A stretch of 64,000 nt of DNA from Epithemia pelagica (lineage: Eukaryota > Bacillariophyta > Bacillariophyceae > Surirellales > Surirellaceae), in NCBI GenBank assembly GCA_946965045.2, contig OX337235.1, positions 1,054,001 through 1,118,000 on the forward strand, written 5' to 3'. Positions 27,257-38,275 of this stretch are shown here, piece after piece. Below the pieces are notes generated by a model. It was not told where the DNA came from. It ran no database searches and worked only from the letters and a program-made list of their open reading frames with translations. Positions within the stretch are counted from its first letter, which is position 1; every line of letters starts with the position of its first letter. A program made the translations under genes and the position numbers.

Positions 27257-30200
27257 TTATTCTTTCTTAGTGTTAAAGTTCTTCTCCCATCCTGGAACAG
27301 GACCGTGAACAATCTCGACGTCATAGTTGTAGTCATAGTCATCCCCAGCATACTTGTCCCAAAGATGGTCGTCATCGAAGACCCATTTTTTTAACTCTTC
27401 TAGGTCTTTCGTATCTTCTTCCGTCCATCCTTTGGATTCCCTGGCCCTTCTTTCCGCTTCGGCATTGACAAATCGTCCAAACTGTACATCGCCCCCGTTA
27501 TTTTCTACCCAGTTGTTCCATGTATCCATTTCATTGTCCGAAACTTTGGCAATAGACTCAAGCATGTCATCGTATCCCCATCCCACCATAAAGATCATCC
27601 TGCGTTGGAGCCAGCGTGCCATTGGCTCCAACCTACTGCGACGCCCCTTACCACCATGTGTAGCCCCTCCCCGTTGTGTACGATTGAAGTAAAATTGTTT
27701 AAAGACACTGTTAAAAGCTTCGTCACGAGACCATCAGGAAAGTTAGTAAACAAGCAAGACAATCCACTCCGATGCATCCATGTCTGATGGTTACTCACCT
27801 TCCCAGCCTTGTTGGGCGTGGGCACTAAGATTCTTCCAATGACCAAGGTATTCCATGATGTGGCCACTACCAATGAGATGACAGTAGTTCGTAATGCCTC
27901 GTTCTCCATGTAGTTCTACCCATCTCCAAAAGAAAGCATCCGCCTCTCTTTGGTAGTCGTTGATCTCTTGGTCTGACAAGTTGGTTTTCTTGTTCACCAG
28001 TTGCATTGACTTCCTATAGTGACCCACGCTTTCCTTCCACAGACTCAGTCGTTCTTCGTCTACCTCGCACAAGTCAATGATCCTCTCCAGCCCCCCAATA
28101 ACTTTCCGAATACGTACATTGTCCATACAGATAGTTATGAGCTGGTTCGTCTCCGTATCGAAAGGTACTCTCCACTGTCCTGGAAGATACTCTGTCCCAA
28201 TCAAGTGCCTGTTTACCGCCTTGTTGATTGATGCGATGAAGTCTAGGCATCTCGTCGATTCACATTCTGCTGTTAGCCACTCTAGCTTCTCGTTCTTGGT
28301 ATTTTCCAACCCGTCCTTGAGTATCATCGTAAGCAATTTTAGGCCCATACGGTTTTCCATGTGAAGCAAACATGGGACCGTATCCATCATCTGGACCAAT
28401 GCTGTGGCCTTCTTTGAATCTCGGAATTGGCGAACCACCCTTGTTGCTTGATGGTAAGTCCATTCTTTCACATGACTTGCTTTCAGTCGTTCTTGACGTT
28501 CCTCTAAGGTCCCTCTGATTTCCAAATCTCGTGCCAACAAATCGTTGGTTAGTAGCTTGGCGTATTCTGTCCGCTTGGCTCGTGTTGCGACGGAAAGATC
28601 AAAATGAATACTCAACAGTTCCGACTTTTGTTTCTCCAAAGGAACATGCCTAGGATCTTCTTCGATCACCATCTTTGACTCTTTCCATATATCCTTCAGC
28701 TTTTCCGAAATCCCTGGCATCTCCTTTTCTAGAACCTTGACACTCCCTTCAAGTTCCGACAAATGAGAATCGGTGCAGATCTTGTGGTGTCGGCAAACCC
28801 AACCAGGTTGATTGTGATACCCAAGCTCATGACATATGGTGCATTCAGACACTGGTTGAGTTGGTAGGTGAAGTTCTCCACTCTTCGCAGCACACTTGGT
28901 GCAGGGATACGTCGCTTGGCCAGCCGCACCTCCGCACCCGAGTAACTTCCATTCACAAGACATATCGCAATTCGTAGAGATCGTGATCTCTAGAATTCCG
29001 AATTTCGTGGGAAGTACTATCTTAGCCCCTTGTTCAATTTCGACCATCATCATCCGGAACAGGGAGCGCACGAGAGCCTCCGATTCGTGCTGACACACGC
29101 AAAGGATCGGAAATACACTATTCCGTGACTGTTTCAGAATGTTACAAACGTCATTGAATTTGAGACCGCCTAACACATGGCCAAGATTTTTGGTGAACAA
29201 CGCACCGTCCAAACTTTGTGACAGGTGAATCGATCGGGTCTTGGCATCACCGTGGATTAGATGGCCCGCTATCAATATGGCCGCCATCACATCCGCGGCT
29301 CGAAAAGTAAATCCTTCTGCTCCCGTTTCGGAATTTCGGAGGATTCTATACGGTGCAACTATTCGACCAAACCTCTCAACAACAGATGCACAGTCTTGCA
29401 TGCAAGCACTACTGGGTAAGAGTGTCTGGGCGTAAGCAACACCTTCGGTCTCGACATTTCGGAGTAACTCTATCCCCTGAAAATTGAGTGGACCGCCCGC
29501 AAGGTCCATGGCACGTAGAATCTTGAATGGATGAAAGACATTCTCCCGCACGTATTTGCGGAAGACATTATAGGTGGCACGAAACAACAACCCACCGTGA
29601 ATCCCTTTGTCGAGTAGCATTCGTCCGATCTCGTTAAAAAAGGTCCCCGCGTGCTTGCTCTCCTTATCCATGCGCTTTACTTTCGATTCAATGAGCTCTC
29701 GAATGTAAGTCACAATCTTCTTCCTAGCCGTAGGAGTGTAACAAGATTTCGGAAGAGCTTCTTTATCTTTGAACTGTTTCAATTTCCTCTTGAGGTGAGA
29801 AATCTGAGACGACTTGCGTTTCGATTCCTTTCTTACTCGCTTCAGTTCTTCTTGTAATTGTCTGATTTTAATTCCTAATTCATTGTTCAGGTCGCATTCC
29901 TCAAATTTGGGAAATGGGGGGTCCTCGTCGTCATCACAACAGGAGGAATCATCATCTGGTTCATCTGGTACACCTTCGAGGTCATCCTTGGCTAGCTCCT
30001 CATTTGTGTCGGGAACACGTTCGTCGGCACCGGATGGCACTTGAGGATCACATCCATCACCTATTGCAATAGATCCTTGGGCAGATGCAGCCGTATTGGT
30101 ATTGTCTCTTGTCGTCGAGCTTGGTGAAGAAGCTTCGTTTGCATTTGGGCTTGGCGGTGTATCTTGAGTCGAGGGGATGCTAGAAGACTCATTGATGATT

Positions 30201-30964
30201 TCTACGGAATTATCTACGTCAAATGAATCTACAGGTAAACGGGAGTCGACACCATCTGGGTCGATATTGTCGTCAGGTTCCTCTCCTTCGGTGCATCTTG
30301 CGGAAAAAAGCATGTCTTCAATTGAGTTTTTCAATTTGTTGATCGCCATCTTCACTTTCTTGAAACGACCTTTCTTCTTTTTCCTTCGGGGGGCAGCGGT
30401 TGGGAGACAAAAGAGCTCTGCATCTGGGGCTTCGGGGACATATCGAGATCTGGGATCTCGAAATGTCGGCCGAGAAAAGTTCGTATGTTGGGCCCGACAT
30501 ACATAGCGGCCGTTAATGGCTGCGTGGCGATTGATAAATTGCCCGGGACGGTGACCTTCTTCCGTGTCTGCCGCATGGCATTGCGAGCAGAAGAAGAAAC
30601 CAGGATGTTCTTCTTCCCTTGCGCGGCCGTAGACAGAGCAAGGTACGTGTTTCTTGCCCGATTCAAGAAAGTCCTTCAGGATTTTCGCGATGCGCTTACG
30701 TTCGACAGTATTGTCTTCACATGTGACTTTGCTTTCTGACCTACGGGCACGGGTCTTCTTGTTTGGTGACGGTACCAGTTTAATATCCTCGTCAACCTTC
30801 TTGTTCATCTCTTCACGAGCGGTTGCCGATGGACCGGTGATTTTTTCTTGTTCTTCTTCTTTAGATTGCAAGCGCCGTGACTTGCGAATGGCAGGTTGGT
30901 CAGCCGTTGCTTTGTTTGTCGCAAGGTCATCTTGGAGGCGTCTCTTGTTGTTTGATTCTTCCAT
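27257..30964 (-). CDS. Transposase-like protein of the 6.2 kb transposon, two exons
   Basis: Exons 30964-27799 and 27717-27257, giving 1208 residues. The 81-bp intron (27798-27718) starts GTGAGT, ends AAG and has TACTAAC near its 3' end. Splicing gives QQGWEAFNSVFKQFYFNRT followed by a QRGG block, and the sequence stays coherent across the joint. The N-terminus (~1-100) is basic. A Cys/His cluster (CSQCHAADTEEGH, then RYVCRAQH) follows. Next is a long acidic region, a coiled-coil-like helix (~375-410), and a central domain with CEWKLLGCGGAAG, PCTKC and CHELGYH zinc-type knuckles. A conserved C-terminal block reads CLLHMENRMG. Domain order fits large eukaryotic DNA-transposon proteins, but I cannot name the superfamily. 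Catalytic acids are not identified. Confidence 0.7.
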
Positions 30965-31467
30965 TGTGTCTTCGGAGGTACCTCCCTCAACAACATCGAA
31001 AGAGGTGCCTCTTGGATGGAGGAGATAGATGACGATGTTAAGGGAGATTAAAGATCGATTAACATGCGACTAGTCTGTGTTATATATTAATCAGGAATGG
31101 TTATTTTTTATGTTCAGAGGTGGGAGCGGCTCGTCCATTGGCAGCACAGAGCACAAAATGGGATGAAAATTCCAATGAGAGATGTGGCGGTCATACGGAA
31201 ATCGCTGTAACTCATTGAATTCTGGGTAGATTTGTTAACGGAAAAAAGGGTCTAATACTTGAAAAAACAAAGTATCTTGCGTAACAAGCCGATAACAAAT
31301 GTAGCCAGAAATGCGTTCATGGGAAGTGGGTAAAGATGGGCTTTGCGTTGGAACCGAAATTTTGGGTCTTATATTTAACAAGATTGATCCCACTAAAATG
31401 CCTATAGTGACAGACAGGTTTCTGGTGTGACAGAGGGGAAATTGAGGTCGTCCGGCGCGCACTTATT

Positions 31468-31485
31468 CCAGGGGTGTTGGTATTG
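31468..31485 (-). repeat. Right terminal inverted repeat
   Basis: CCAGGGGTGTTGGTATTG; perfect inverse of 25272-25289. Confidence 0.85.
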
Positions 31486-32703
31486 GACCCGCGTACCTGC
31501 AACTGGGACTGGATCTCGTTGACGTGTCGTTTTTTTGGCCCTGGTCAAAATACATCCCCCAGCGGAGCTCATCCCTTTTTTATCGTGATCCAGATCGACG
31601 AATTCTGGTCACACACATGCGACTAAAAGACACCCCCCCTCTCGCTGGGGATACAACTACTCCGACCGTAAGAGCTACCAAGGCTTCGTATCGAGCTATC
31701 GATGGTCATCACAAACGATCAAACAAACGAAATGCACATTGTCCTAGGTCTTGGTGATCAAAAGATGGGCGAAGGAAGATCAATCACGCAGATGCCATGA
31801 AGTGAAAAAGTCGCAGAAATGCTGTCTGAGATCTCCATCGAGAACACGTAGTACTACTTAGCCCTAGCGATTTTCCCCAAGTCCTAGTCTTCAAACTTAT
31901 AGTACGAAGTACTAAGCACGCACTGCCAGACTCTACTAATGTGCTTGTTTTTCGCACTTTCCTGTTGCATCTATTCTCTGAGATCCTTCCGGTAATGGAA
32001 GTTCCAGGGTTGGAGTTTCGCAGGAGTAGCTAGTTAGAATTTTTCGCCTCTCATCGATCAAGGAAAGTACATACCAGTCAACTCGTCAACACATGGTCCA
32101 CGAACAAGTAATCATGGCTCATGTTGGACTTTGGGCCATTTCGTCGCTCTCTGAGAAAGTGGGTTGGGATTTGGGATCGGAAGAAGATGTAGACCGACCA
32201 TCTCGTCAACAAGGTTTTACGACCAAGTGACGGCTCGGGTTTGACGTTGGAATGCTCCATCTAGAACCAAGGCAGGTCTTGCAAGAGGCGAGGAATGAAA
32301 AAGCATCAAACTGAAAGCAAGAATGTTAGGAGTAAGCTGATCTACCGCTAGTTTCTCAAGTTTCTCAAATGAACCAATAGTGCACATAGCTACCAGTATG
32401 TCTCTCTTCCCTCTCTCTATGCATGGGGTAGCAAAAATGTACTCTTTATGCCATACACTACTATCGCCGACAACCTTTTGCACAGACGTTGGGTCGAGAT
32501 TTACAGTTTTGAAAATTTATGAAAGGGAATAGGTAGTCTATTCTTCCAGCTGCCGCGCCTACCCACTAGGGTACGGTCGACCGACTGCCCTGGCGCCATT
32601 ACACTCTCGGAATCATGGAGCGGGGGGACAGCCCGCTTGTGACAAGGGGCCACATAGACGAACCGCTTTTCGGGCCCCACATTTTGAAAATTTCAAATTG
32701 GAT
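31486..32703. other. Intergenic region with a dispersed repeat
   Basis: No gene. It contains the repeat at 32199-32495. Near 32580-32660 there is GC-richer sequence with no recognisable feature. Confidence 0.5.
32199..32495. repeat. ~300 bp dispersed repeat, copy 1
   Basis: Collinear with 36108-36424 in the same orientation. Both run from CATCTCGTCAACA through GCAGGTCTTGCAAGAGGCG and GGGGTAGCAAAAATGTACTC to GACGTTGGGTC, with small indels. Confidence 0.8.
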
Positions 32704-34215
32704 AAACAGCAAAGAGTGTGGAGGCTAGTTTAGGTTTTTCTATCCAAAGATTTTGGAGTGTTCTACTTCCCGCTCGCTAACTCGCGCGCCAGCAAGCCAC
32801 TTCGGATGGACTAATCTACATCCACTCGCACCCGGTCGCCGTTATCAACTTCATCGGTGGTCAGGGCATCAACGATAGGGAGCTCCTCTAGGTTGCCGTC
32901 ATCCACAATGAGCACTGGTGGAGTGTCTTTGGGAGTGCTGAATGTAAATCTAGCTTGGAGCCCCCGTCTACGTCGTTCTTGGTAAGACATGGGCGGGATC
33001 GCATCAATGATGCTTTCACTCCTCATGTCTGTGCCCTGGTCCATATCGTCATTTACAGTTGATAGGTTGGTGGGGGAGATTGATGAGGAGGTTGTCCATG
33101 AAAAAACCGAGGACCTTGAGCTTGCCGAGGTAGTCGAAATCGGGCGGCAAAGGAGGACCCTTTCGTCGTCGTCCGACTCATCAGTGCTGGTTGTTTTGTT
33201 GTTCTTGAACCGGTGAAATCTCGGCTTATGGCGACAGGCGCCGTAAACCTTGTTGCACTTGTTGATTGCCAATTTTGGGTTCTTTCGTGTGAATTTCAGT
33301 ATCTCTAGCCTTTCTTTTGCGCAGAGTTTACAGTTCCGTGTACCAAACGTCTTGACTGTGGACAGTGGCTTGCCCTGCCATAGGATGTCAACTTTGAGTT
33401 TGATGTGTTGTTTGATTTCTTTTTTCTCGATACCTCGTGGGACAAAACACGCAAAGTGACTCGCGAAAGAGTCTGATTGTTTGTTTTGGAGTACAAGAGC
33501 CTTGACGTCTTGTACGTGTTGCTGCAAACGTTTCTTTACGTGTTGTTGCGTATTTCCAATGTACTGTTTACCTGTTTGGAGGCAGGTAGCTCTGTAGACA
33601 ACTATCGATCTCCTGCAGCGGCCACTGTACGGGCATGCCTCTCTGTTCCTGCAGTTGCAGTCGAGGTCTTCGAAATCCAGTGAATTGAGGCCGTCTGCTA
33701 GTTTTGAGTTCAAGTCCCCTTGAAAAAGTTCGCGGATGTTATTGAAGCGTTGGTAGGACATAGATATGCGTAGCCACGAAAGGGAGGGGAATTTGGACTT
33801 GATCTCCTTTATCACTTTGTGAATTGGTTTCCTCCAAAAATCGGTGAATCTGATCTTGAAATAGATCGCCCGTTTACGGTCTCGCTCTCGTCTCTTCTTC
33901 AGCGCTTGTGATGCCGTGTCTTCCTTTTCCTTTGCCATTTTTTCTTTAGACTCGCCCAGAGTTGGAACTTGTTCGGGTTTGATGAGTTTGGCATTGTTTA
34001 GGGCTTCGAAGTGGGTAGGATAGAGTTCTGAAAGCTTGCAGTTGGTGTTGTCGTCGTCAAGGGAGGTAAGTTTCGTGAGTCGCTTGAAAACGCCGCTCGG
34101 GATTGCTTTGAAACACCCAGGGGTGTGAGCGCTCCCCTTGTTAAGGTATTTTAACTGCTGGTTTTCTTTCATGTGGACCTTGAAGGAGAGTTTGGAGTTG
34201 GAGTTCCAAAACATA
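32704..34215 (-). mobile_element. 5'-truncated Penelope-like retroelement, copy 1
   Basis: From about 34215 down to ~32704 it matches the element at 54707-56372. The 3' untranslated parts also match and end together at CACACTCTTTGCTGTTT. The reverse-transcriptase part is missing, which is typical of incomplete reverse transcription. Confidence 0.75.
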
Positions 34216-34259
34216 AAATTTATGAGATTCCCGCTATTCCCCTTTTTCTCAACTCTCAA
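32811..34259 (-). pseudogene. Penelope-like GIY-YIG endonuclease region, N-terminally truncated
   Basis: An open frame of 482 codons. Homology to the second copy begins at MFWNSNSKLSFKVH near 34215, so the first ~15 codons are flanking DNA. The first ~60 homologous residues are the tail of the reverse transcriptase (QQLKYLNKGSAHTPGCFK). Next is a basic linker (KKRRERDRKRAIYFKI), then the Cys motif CNCRNREACPYSGRC. The GIY-YIG core follows: IVVYRATC, then QYIGNTQQHVKKRLQQH. Further Cys pairs (CKLCAKERLEI, GACRHKPRFHRF) and a Ser/Thr-rich, acidic tail follow. The CNCR-CPxxGxC motif just before GIY-YIG is characteristic of Penelope-like elements. Without the reverse transcriptase it cannot move by itself. 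Confidence 0.75.
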
Positions 34260-34487
34260 AATACAAAATACTCCATTCCTCCCCCTCTACATATACCCAA
34301 ACCCAACCTCCATATTTTTGGACCACCTTGTTTTTCCTACCGAGGCAATGGTTTGTTTGTGGAAGGTATAGTGCCAGTCATTTAACTGGCCACTGGCCAC
34401 AGCATTTCGCCGTCCATAGAACCATAGTGTTTTCGTCTCATTTTGGGTTTGTTTGTTTCTTTGAAAAGAGAGAAAGACGAAGGGATC

Positions 34488-34945
34488 ATGTCGGCGACGA
34501 ATCGTGCTGATAAGAATGGAGTCCATCCAGGGCCAGGTTACATTTTTCTTATCTGGTACACCATCTTTGGTGCTACGGGTTTGGAGCGTCCATGTTCCTA
34601 CCCGACTTTGTCGGACTGGTCCACACGGAATGGGCCCATCACATGAAGCTCTACGACGTTTGGTACCGTTGCCTCGGATCGCTTTGGCTTTCCTTGGCTT
34701 TCGCTTCGGTCCTTGCCCTGTACGCTCCGCTTCGTTTCAGCCCCGTTTATGTTTGTCAATTACTTTACAAGAGTATCTGGATCGTCACAACCATTCTGCC
34801 ACGAGCCTTGCAAGTGAACCCTCTTGATTTGGTTTCGGCCTTGATCATGTCCTCGTTTATTGTGATGGACATTATGTTCTTGCCTTGGGATTATATACTC
34901 AATGGGGTCGTCCCTACCGTCGTCGTCAAGAACAAGACCACGTGA
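34488..34945 (+). CDS. Small four-helix membrane protein, one frameshift
   Basis: It starts at the ATG at 34488 (MSATNRADKNG). The frame breaks near 34580-34584. One extra base in the TTT or GG run there restores a 152-residue protein reading TIFGATGFGASMFLPDF across the joint. Four hydrophobic segments can be seen: YIFLIWYTIFGATG, YRCLGSLWLSLAFASVLALYA, CQLLYKSIWIVTTIL and ALIMSSFIVMDIMFLP. I do not recognise the family. It is either a real gene with an assembly error or a recent pseudogene. Confidence 0.5.
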
Positions 34946-35149
34946 TGATGATGATTTTGATAGTGACAGCGACTACGATCAGCAGCGGAAACCACAAGAA
35001 CGAGAGGACGAGGACGAGGAAATAACATATCACTACACATGGCTGGAAATTAAGTGTCGTTCCTCTATTGGGCCTGTGATTGGCGACTTGAAATATGACC
35101 TCCATTAATAATAATATCTATCTAATATATCAAGATTCAAAAATGGGAC

Positions 35150-35530
35150 CCTTTTTGACGGCAAACGAATGTCATTGCCAAGGCACGACCACACTTGGCG
35201 CCCTGTCTGGACGCCGAAACGGGTCAAGTCCGGAATGACCCAAGTCGCACCAGCACCAATGCCAATGTACCAGAACGAGAAATTCCGGAGTATTGTGTCA
35301 AAGATAAAGCATTGTTTGCTACAATCAAGGAATCAGCATCATTCAAGATATTCCAAAACATTTGGCAATCTTTCAAGTCCTCCGCCACACACAAGGACAG
35401 TATTTCAACCCACACACGGACGGACCGACCACGGCGTGTGGAATTGAACGTTCGGGTCGAATGGTAAAAACGCGACAAGGGTATTCAATTGTGGGAAAGA
35501 CTTGGTTGGGTTGCTTCGCGACGGACTTGT
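35150..35530 (+). pseudogene. Fragment of a prolyl 4-hydroxylase-like 2OG-Fe(II) oxygenase
   Basis: Pieces in different frames line up with this family: LTANEC near 35160, then APCLDAETGQVRNDPSRTST and NVPEREIPEYCVK (35195-35345). After a shift at the TT run at 35351 come FQVLRHTQGQYFNPHTDG and CGIERSGRMV. HTDG supplies the H-x-D iron ligands. The distal His and Lys that complete the active site are absent: the frame runs into unrelated sequence that overlaps the 3' end of the opposite-strand RING gene. At least two shifts plus a missing C-terminus make it a remnant. Confidence 0.6.
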
Positions 35531-35550
35531 TTCCAGTACGTCATGCTTCC

Positions 35551-36110
35551 TTATTCCTCCAACGTCACCAAACATAAATCGCCAACACGACCAATCTTGC
35601 GTCGGCAAATGGCACAATCGAAAATCTCAAGAAGACACCCAAAGCAATAAACGTGGTTACATCGAGTGGCGAATGGAGTCCGGCACGCACCAAATTCTTC
35701 CATACAAACGGGGCAACTGTCAACCTCACTGCTGGGTTTTGAAACCGTGGGGTTTGCAAGTAGCTTTTCAAGCTGCTCGGCGGGAGGTCCAGTGACGGTA
35801 CATCCGGAGCTCGCTGCTTTATTTAGCCAGAGCACTGCGGAGGAGAGACTTTGCTGGACACCACGGCCCAGAAGGTAGCAATTTCCCAGCTCGCACTGTG
35901 CTTCTACATCTCCTTCTCCTTGGTTGGATGCCAACTGGAAATATTCAACCGCCTTGGTAAGATCCTTTGCAACGCCGTCTCCATCCTGATAGAATCCTCC
36001 ACAAACACGTTGAGCACCTGGAACTCCTGAATCTGCAGACATCTTGCAATATTGAACGCCATGATCACGTCCTTTTCAACACCATTGCCCGAGTAGTAGC
36101 ATTTGCTCAT
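35551..36110 (-). CDS. Sel1-repeat/RING-finger protein, frameshifted and probably 5'-truncated
   Basis: The ORF from 36042 contains Sel1-like repeats (DGDGVAKDLTKAVEYF and CELGNCYLLGRGVQQSLSSA), then a C3HC4 RING at the C-terminus (CPVCMEEF, CNHVYCFGCL, CAICRRKIG). A further Sel1 repeat (YYSGNGVEKDVIMAFNIA) lies in another frame up to an ATG at 36110. One extra base at the TT pair 36044-36045 joins them into 186 residues reading AFNIAKMSADSGVPGAQ. RING proteins of this kind are usually E3 ubiquitin ligases; Sel1 repeats mediate protein binding. The ATG at 36110-36108 is at the edge of a dispersed repeat, so upstream Sel1 repeats were probably lost. Confidence 0.6.
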
Positions 36111-36424
36111 CTCGTCAACATGGTTTTACGACCAAGTGGCGGCTCAGGTTTGACCATCAAGAACCTAGGCAGGTCTTGCAAGAGGCGAAGAATGAAAAAG
36201 CATCAAACAGATAAACAAGAATCCTTTAGTTTCTCAAATTACATCTTACTCCTACGCAGTAACCCATATAGTGCGCATAGCTACCACTTTGTCTCGCTAT
36301 GCACGGTAGGAGTACCCTCCCTCTCTCTTTTTGCATGGGGTAGCAAAAATGTACTCTTTATGCCATACTATCGCCGACAACTATTTGGAGAACCTTTTGT
36401 ATGCGACCACAAGACGTTGGGTCC
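36108..36424. repeat. ~300 bp dispersed repeat, copy 2
   Basis: Collinear with 32199-32495. Its left edge coincides with the apparent start codon of the Sel1-RING gene. Confidence 0.8.
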
Positions 36425-36764
36425 AGGCGGCCATGACAATGGTATGGGCAACCGCTGCGCCAACAGAACAACTTCCCTTACAACATCACCGTTGAAAGAG
36501 CCTGCATCGAGAAAACGCCGCATCAACGCTCAATTGACACGACCGACATTCTGATCATTGCTTTGTTGCCACACATCTTTTTCCTGTTTGGGCATCAATG
36601 AGAAATTGAGGATCTTAAAGAGCGATAGAGTATCTCAACGCAACAGCCAAATTGCTTTTTAATAGACCGATTCCGTTCTCTGTGTTTGCCTCACATAGGC
36701 AACAAACGAGGATCAGTATCACAAGCAACGAAAATTTGCAACAACTATTTGATCATCAGTCAAT

Positions 36765-37909
36765 ATGGACGAATCGGACGGTGTCCCTCAAAAAGAAATC
36801 TACACATACACGGCGCCATGGACTGTATTTTCCATGGCATGGAGTCGAAGGTACGACTTGGTTTTCTCTCTCAGTTTTGCTCGTTATGCGTGTGAAGAAA
36901 GGCGAAAGGGTTCTCTGACTGATACAACCGATTTCTCGATTTCTTTCACAGACTGGATCCAACTTCACAATTCCGGTTAGCTATTGGATCTTATATAGAG
37001 CAATATTCGAATGGCGTCCAAATAGTTCAAAGTATCAATACAGGCCCTGGAGGGACCCCGACCTTGTACAAGGCAGGGCAGTTGGATCACCCATATCCAT
37101 GCACAAAAATATTGTGGAGTCCTGCCGGAGGCATGGGAGGTGGAAACAAGGACTTGCTGGCAACCACCGGTGACTATTTGCGTTTATGGCAAATGCTCCC
37201 CGATCCAGAACGCCCCAATACTCATGTCTTGCCCAAAAAGGTTTGCTTGCTCAACAATAACAAAACGTCAGAGTACTGCGCTCCGTTGACAAGTTTTGAT
37301 TGGAATGAAACCGATCCAAGTTTGGTGGGGACATCTTCGATTGACACCACCTGTACGATTTGGGATATTGAAGCGCAAACAGCTCGCACACAATTGATTG
37401 CTCACGATCGCGAAGTGTTTGATCTCGCGTTTGCGAGAGGCAAAGACGTGTTTGCATCGGTCGGAGCGGATGGGAGTGTCCGTATGTTTGATTTGCGTAG
37501 TTTGGAGCACTCGACAATTATCTATGAATCTCCCAACCTGGATGCCTTACTGCGCCTGGAATGGAACAAACAAGATCCCAACTACTTGGCCACATTCCGA
37601 GTTGATTCTCGCCGCACGATCATATTGGATATTCGTGTGCCTTCCTTACCGGTGGCGGAATTGGGTGGTCATTTGGGGTGTGTGAATGCGACGGCGTGGG
37701 CACCTCACTCGTCTTGTCATATATGTACAGCTGGAGACGACAGTCAGGCCTTAATTTGGGATCTGAGTCAAATGCCAAAACGGCCTATTGAAGATCCCAT
37801 CTTGGCCTACAATGCAGCAAGAGAAATCAACAATCTTCAATGGTCAGCCGCACAGCCAGATTGGGTGTCCATTTGCTTTCACGACAAACTTCAAATACTG
37901 AGAGTGTAG
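36765..37909 (+). CDS. DCAF7: DCAF7/WDR68 (AN11/TTG1-type) WD40 protein
   Basis: Exon 1 is 36765-36850 and exon 2 is 36952-37909, giving 347 residues. The 101-bp intron starts GTACGA and ends TTTCACAG; joining reads WSRRLDPTSQFRLAIGSYIE. Hallmark blocks of DCAF7 are nearly verbatim: PLTSFDWNETDPSL, GTSSIDTTCTIWD, TQLIAHDREVFDLAF, ASVGADGSVRMFDLRSLEHS, RLEWNKQDPNYLAT, AWAPHSSCHICTAGDD and the C-terminal LQILRV. The length matches the family (~342). DCAF7 is a WD40 propeller that scaffolds DYRK/HIPK-type kinases and serves as a CUL4-DDB1 adaptor; plant relatives control transcription-factor complexes. It is convergent with the COP9 subunit gene 370 bp away. Confidence 0.93.
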
Positions 37910-38275
37910 AGTACAGTAGAAGCCATGAATGAATCCACCTTGCAAATAATCCATATGGTGATAAAGAGATGGAATTTGTATCGGACCATTCGTACACAGT
38001 GTGATCTTCTAGGAGCAAAGTTTGAATTCAGTTCGACTAGGATGAGCGACCTATACCTACGACTATCATCTTCTTCTAGAAACAATGTCACGCTTGGAAG
38101 TTCGTCAGCGGTTCGATCGAAAGATGTTTCGCGTTGAAAGGGAATTTTTGGCCGCAAGGCGTCTTTAGACATACTTCTAGTAGCAATAAAAATGCCTTGC
38201 ATGTTCCTTACTCGAGCATATGGAATCAGTGGCTGCCGGGTATATTTCAATCGCACCTCGAGATGATTTCCTGGA

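Larger units (their letters stand above)
25272..31485. mobile_element. 6.2 kb DNA transposon with 18-bp TIRs and two convergent genes
   Basis: The left end CAATACCAACACCCCTGG (25272-25289) is perfectly inverted at 31468-31485. Just inside, both ends also share an imperfect block: CCTCAA..TTTC on the left and right, then CACACCA-A-A..CTG. The element encloses two convergent genes whose stops are ~50 bp apart. I cannot see a clean target-site duplication, so the outermost boundary could be a few bases off. Confidence 0.75.

Noticed and set aside
35464-35536. Intron (GTAAAA to TTTCCAG) that might rescue the prolyl hydroxylase
   Set aside because: The sequence after the acceptor does not resemble the family and runs into the opposite-strand RING gene.
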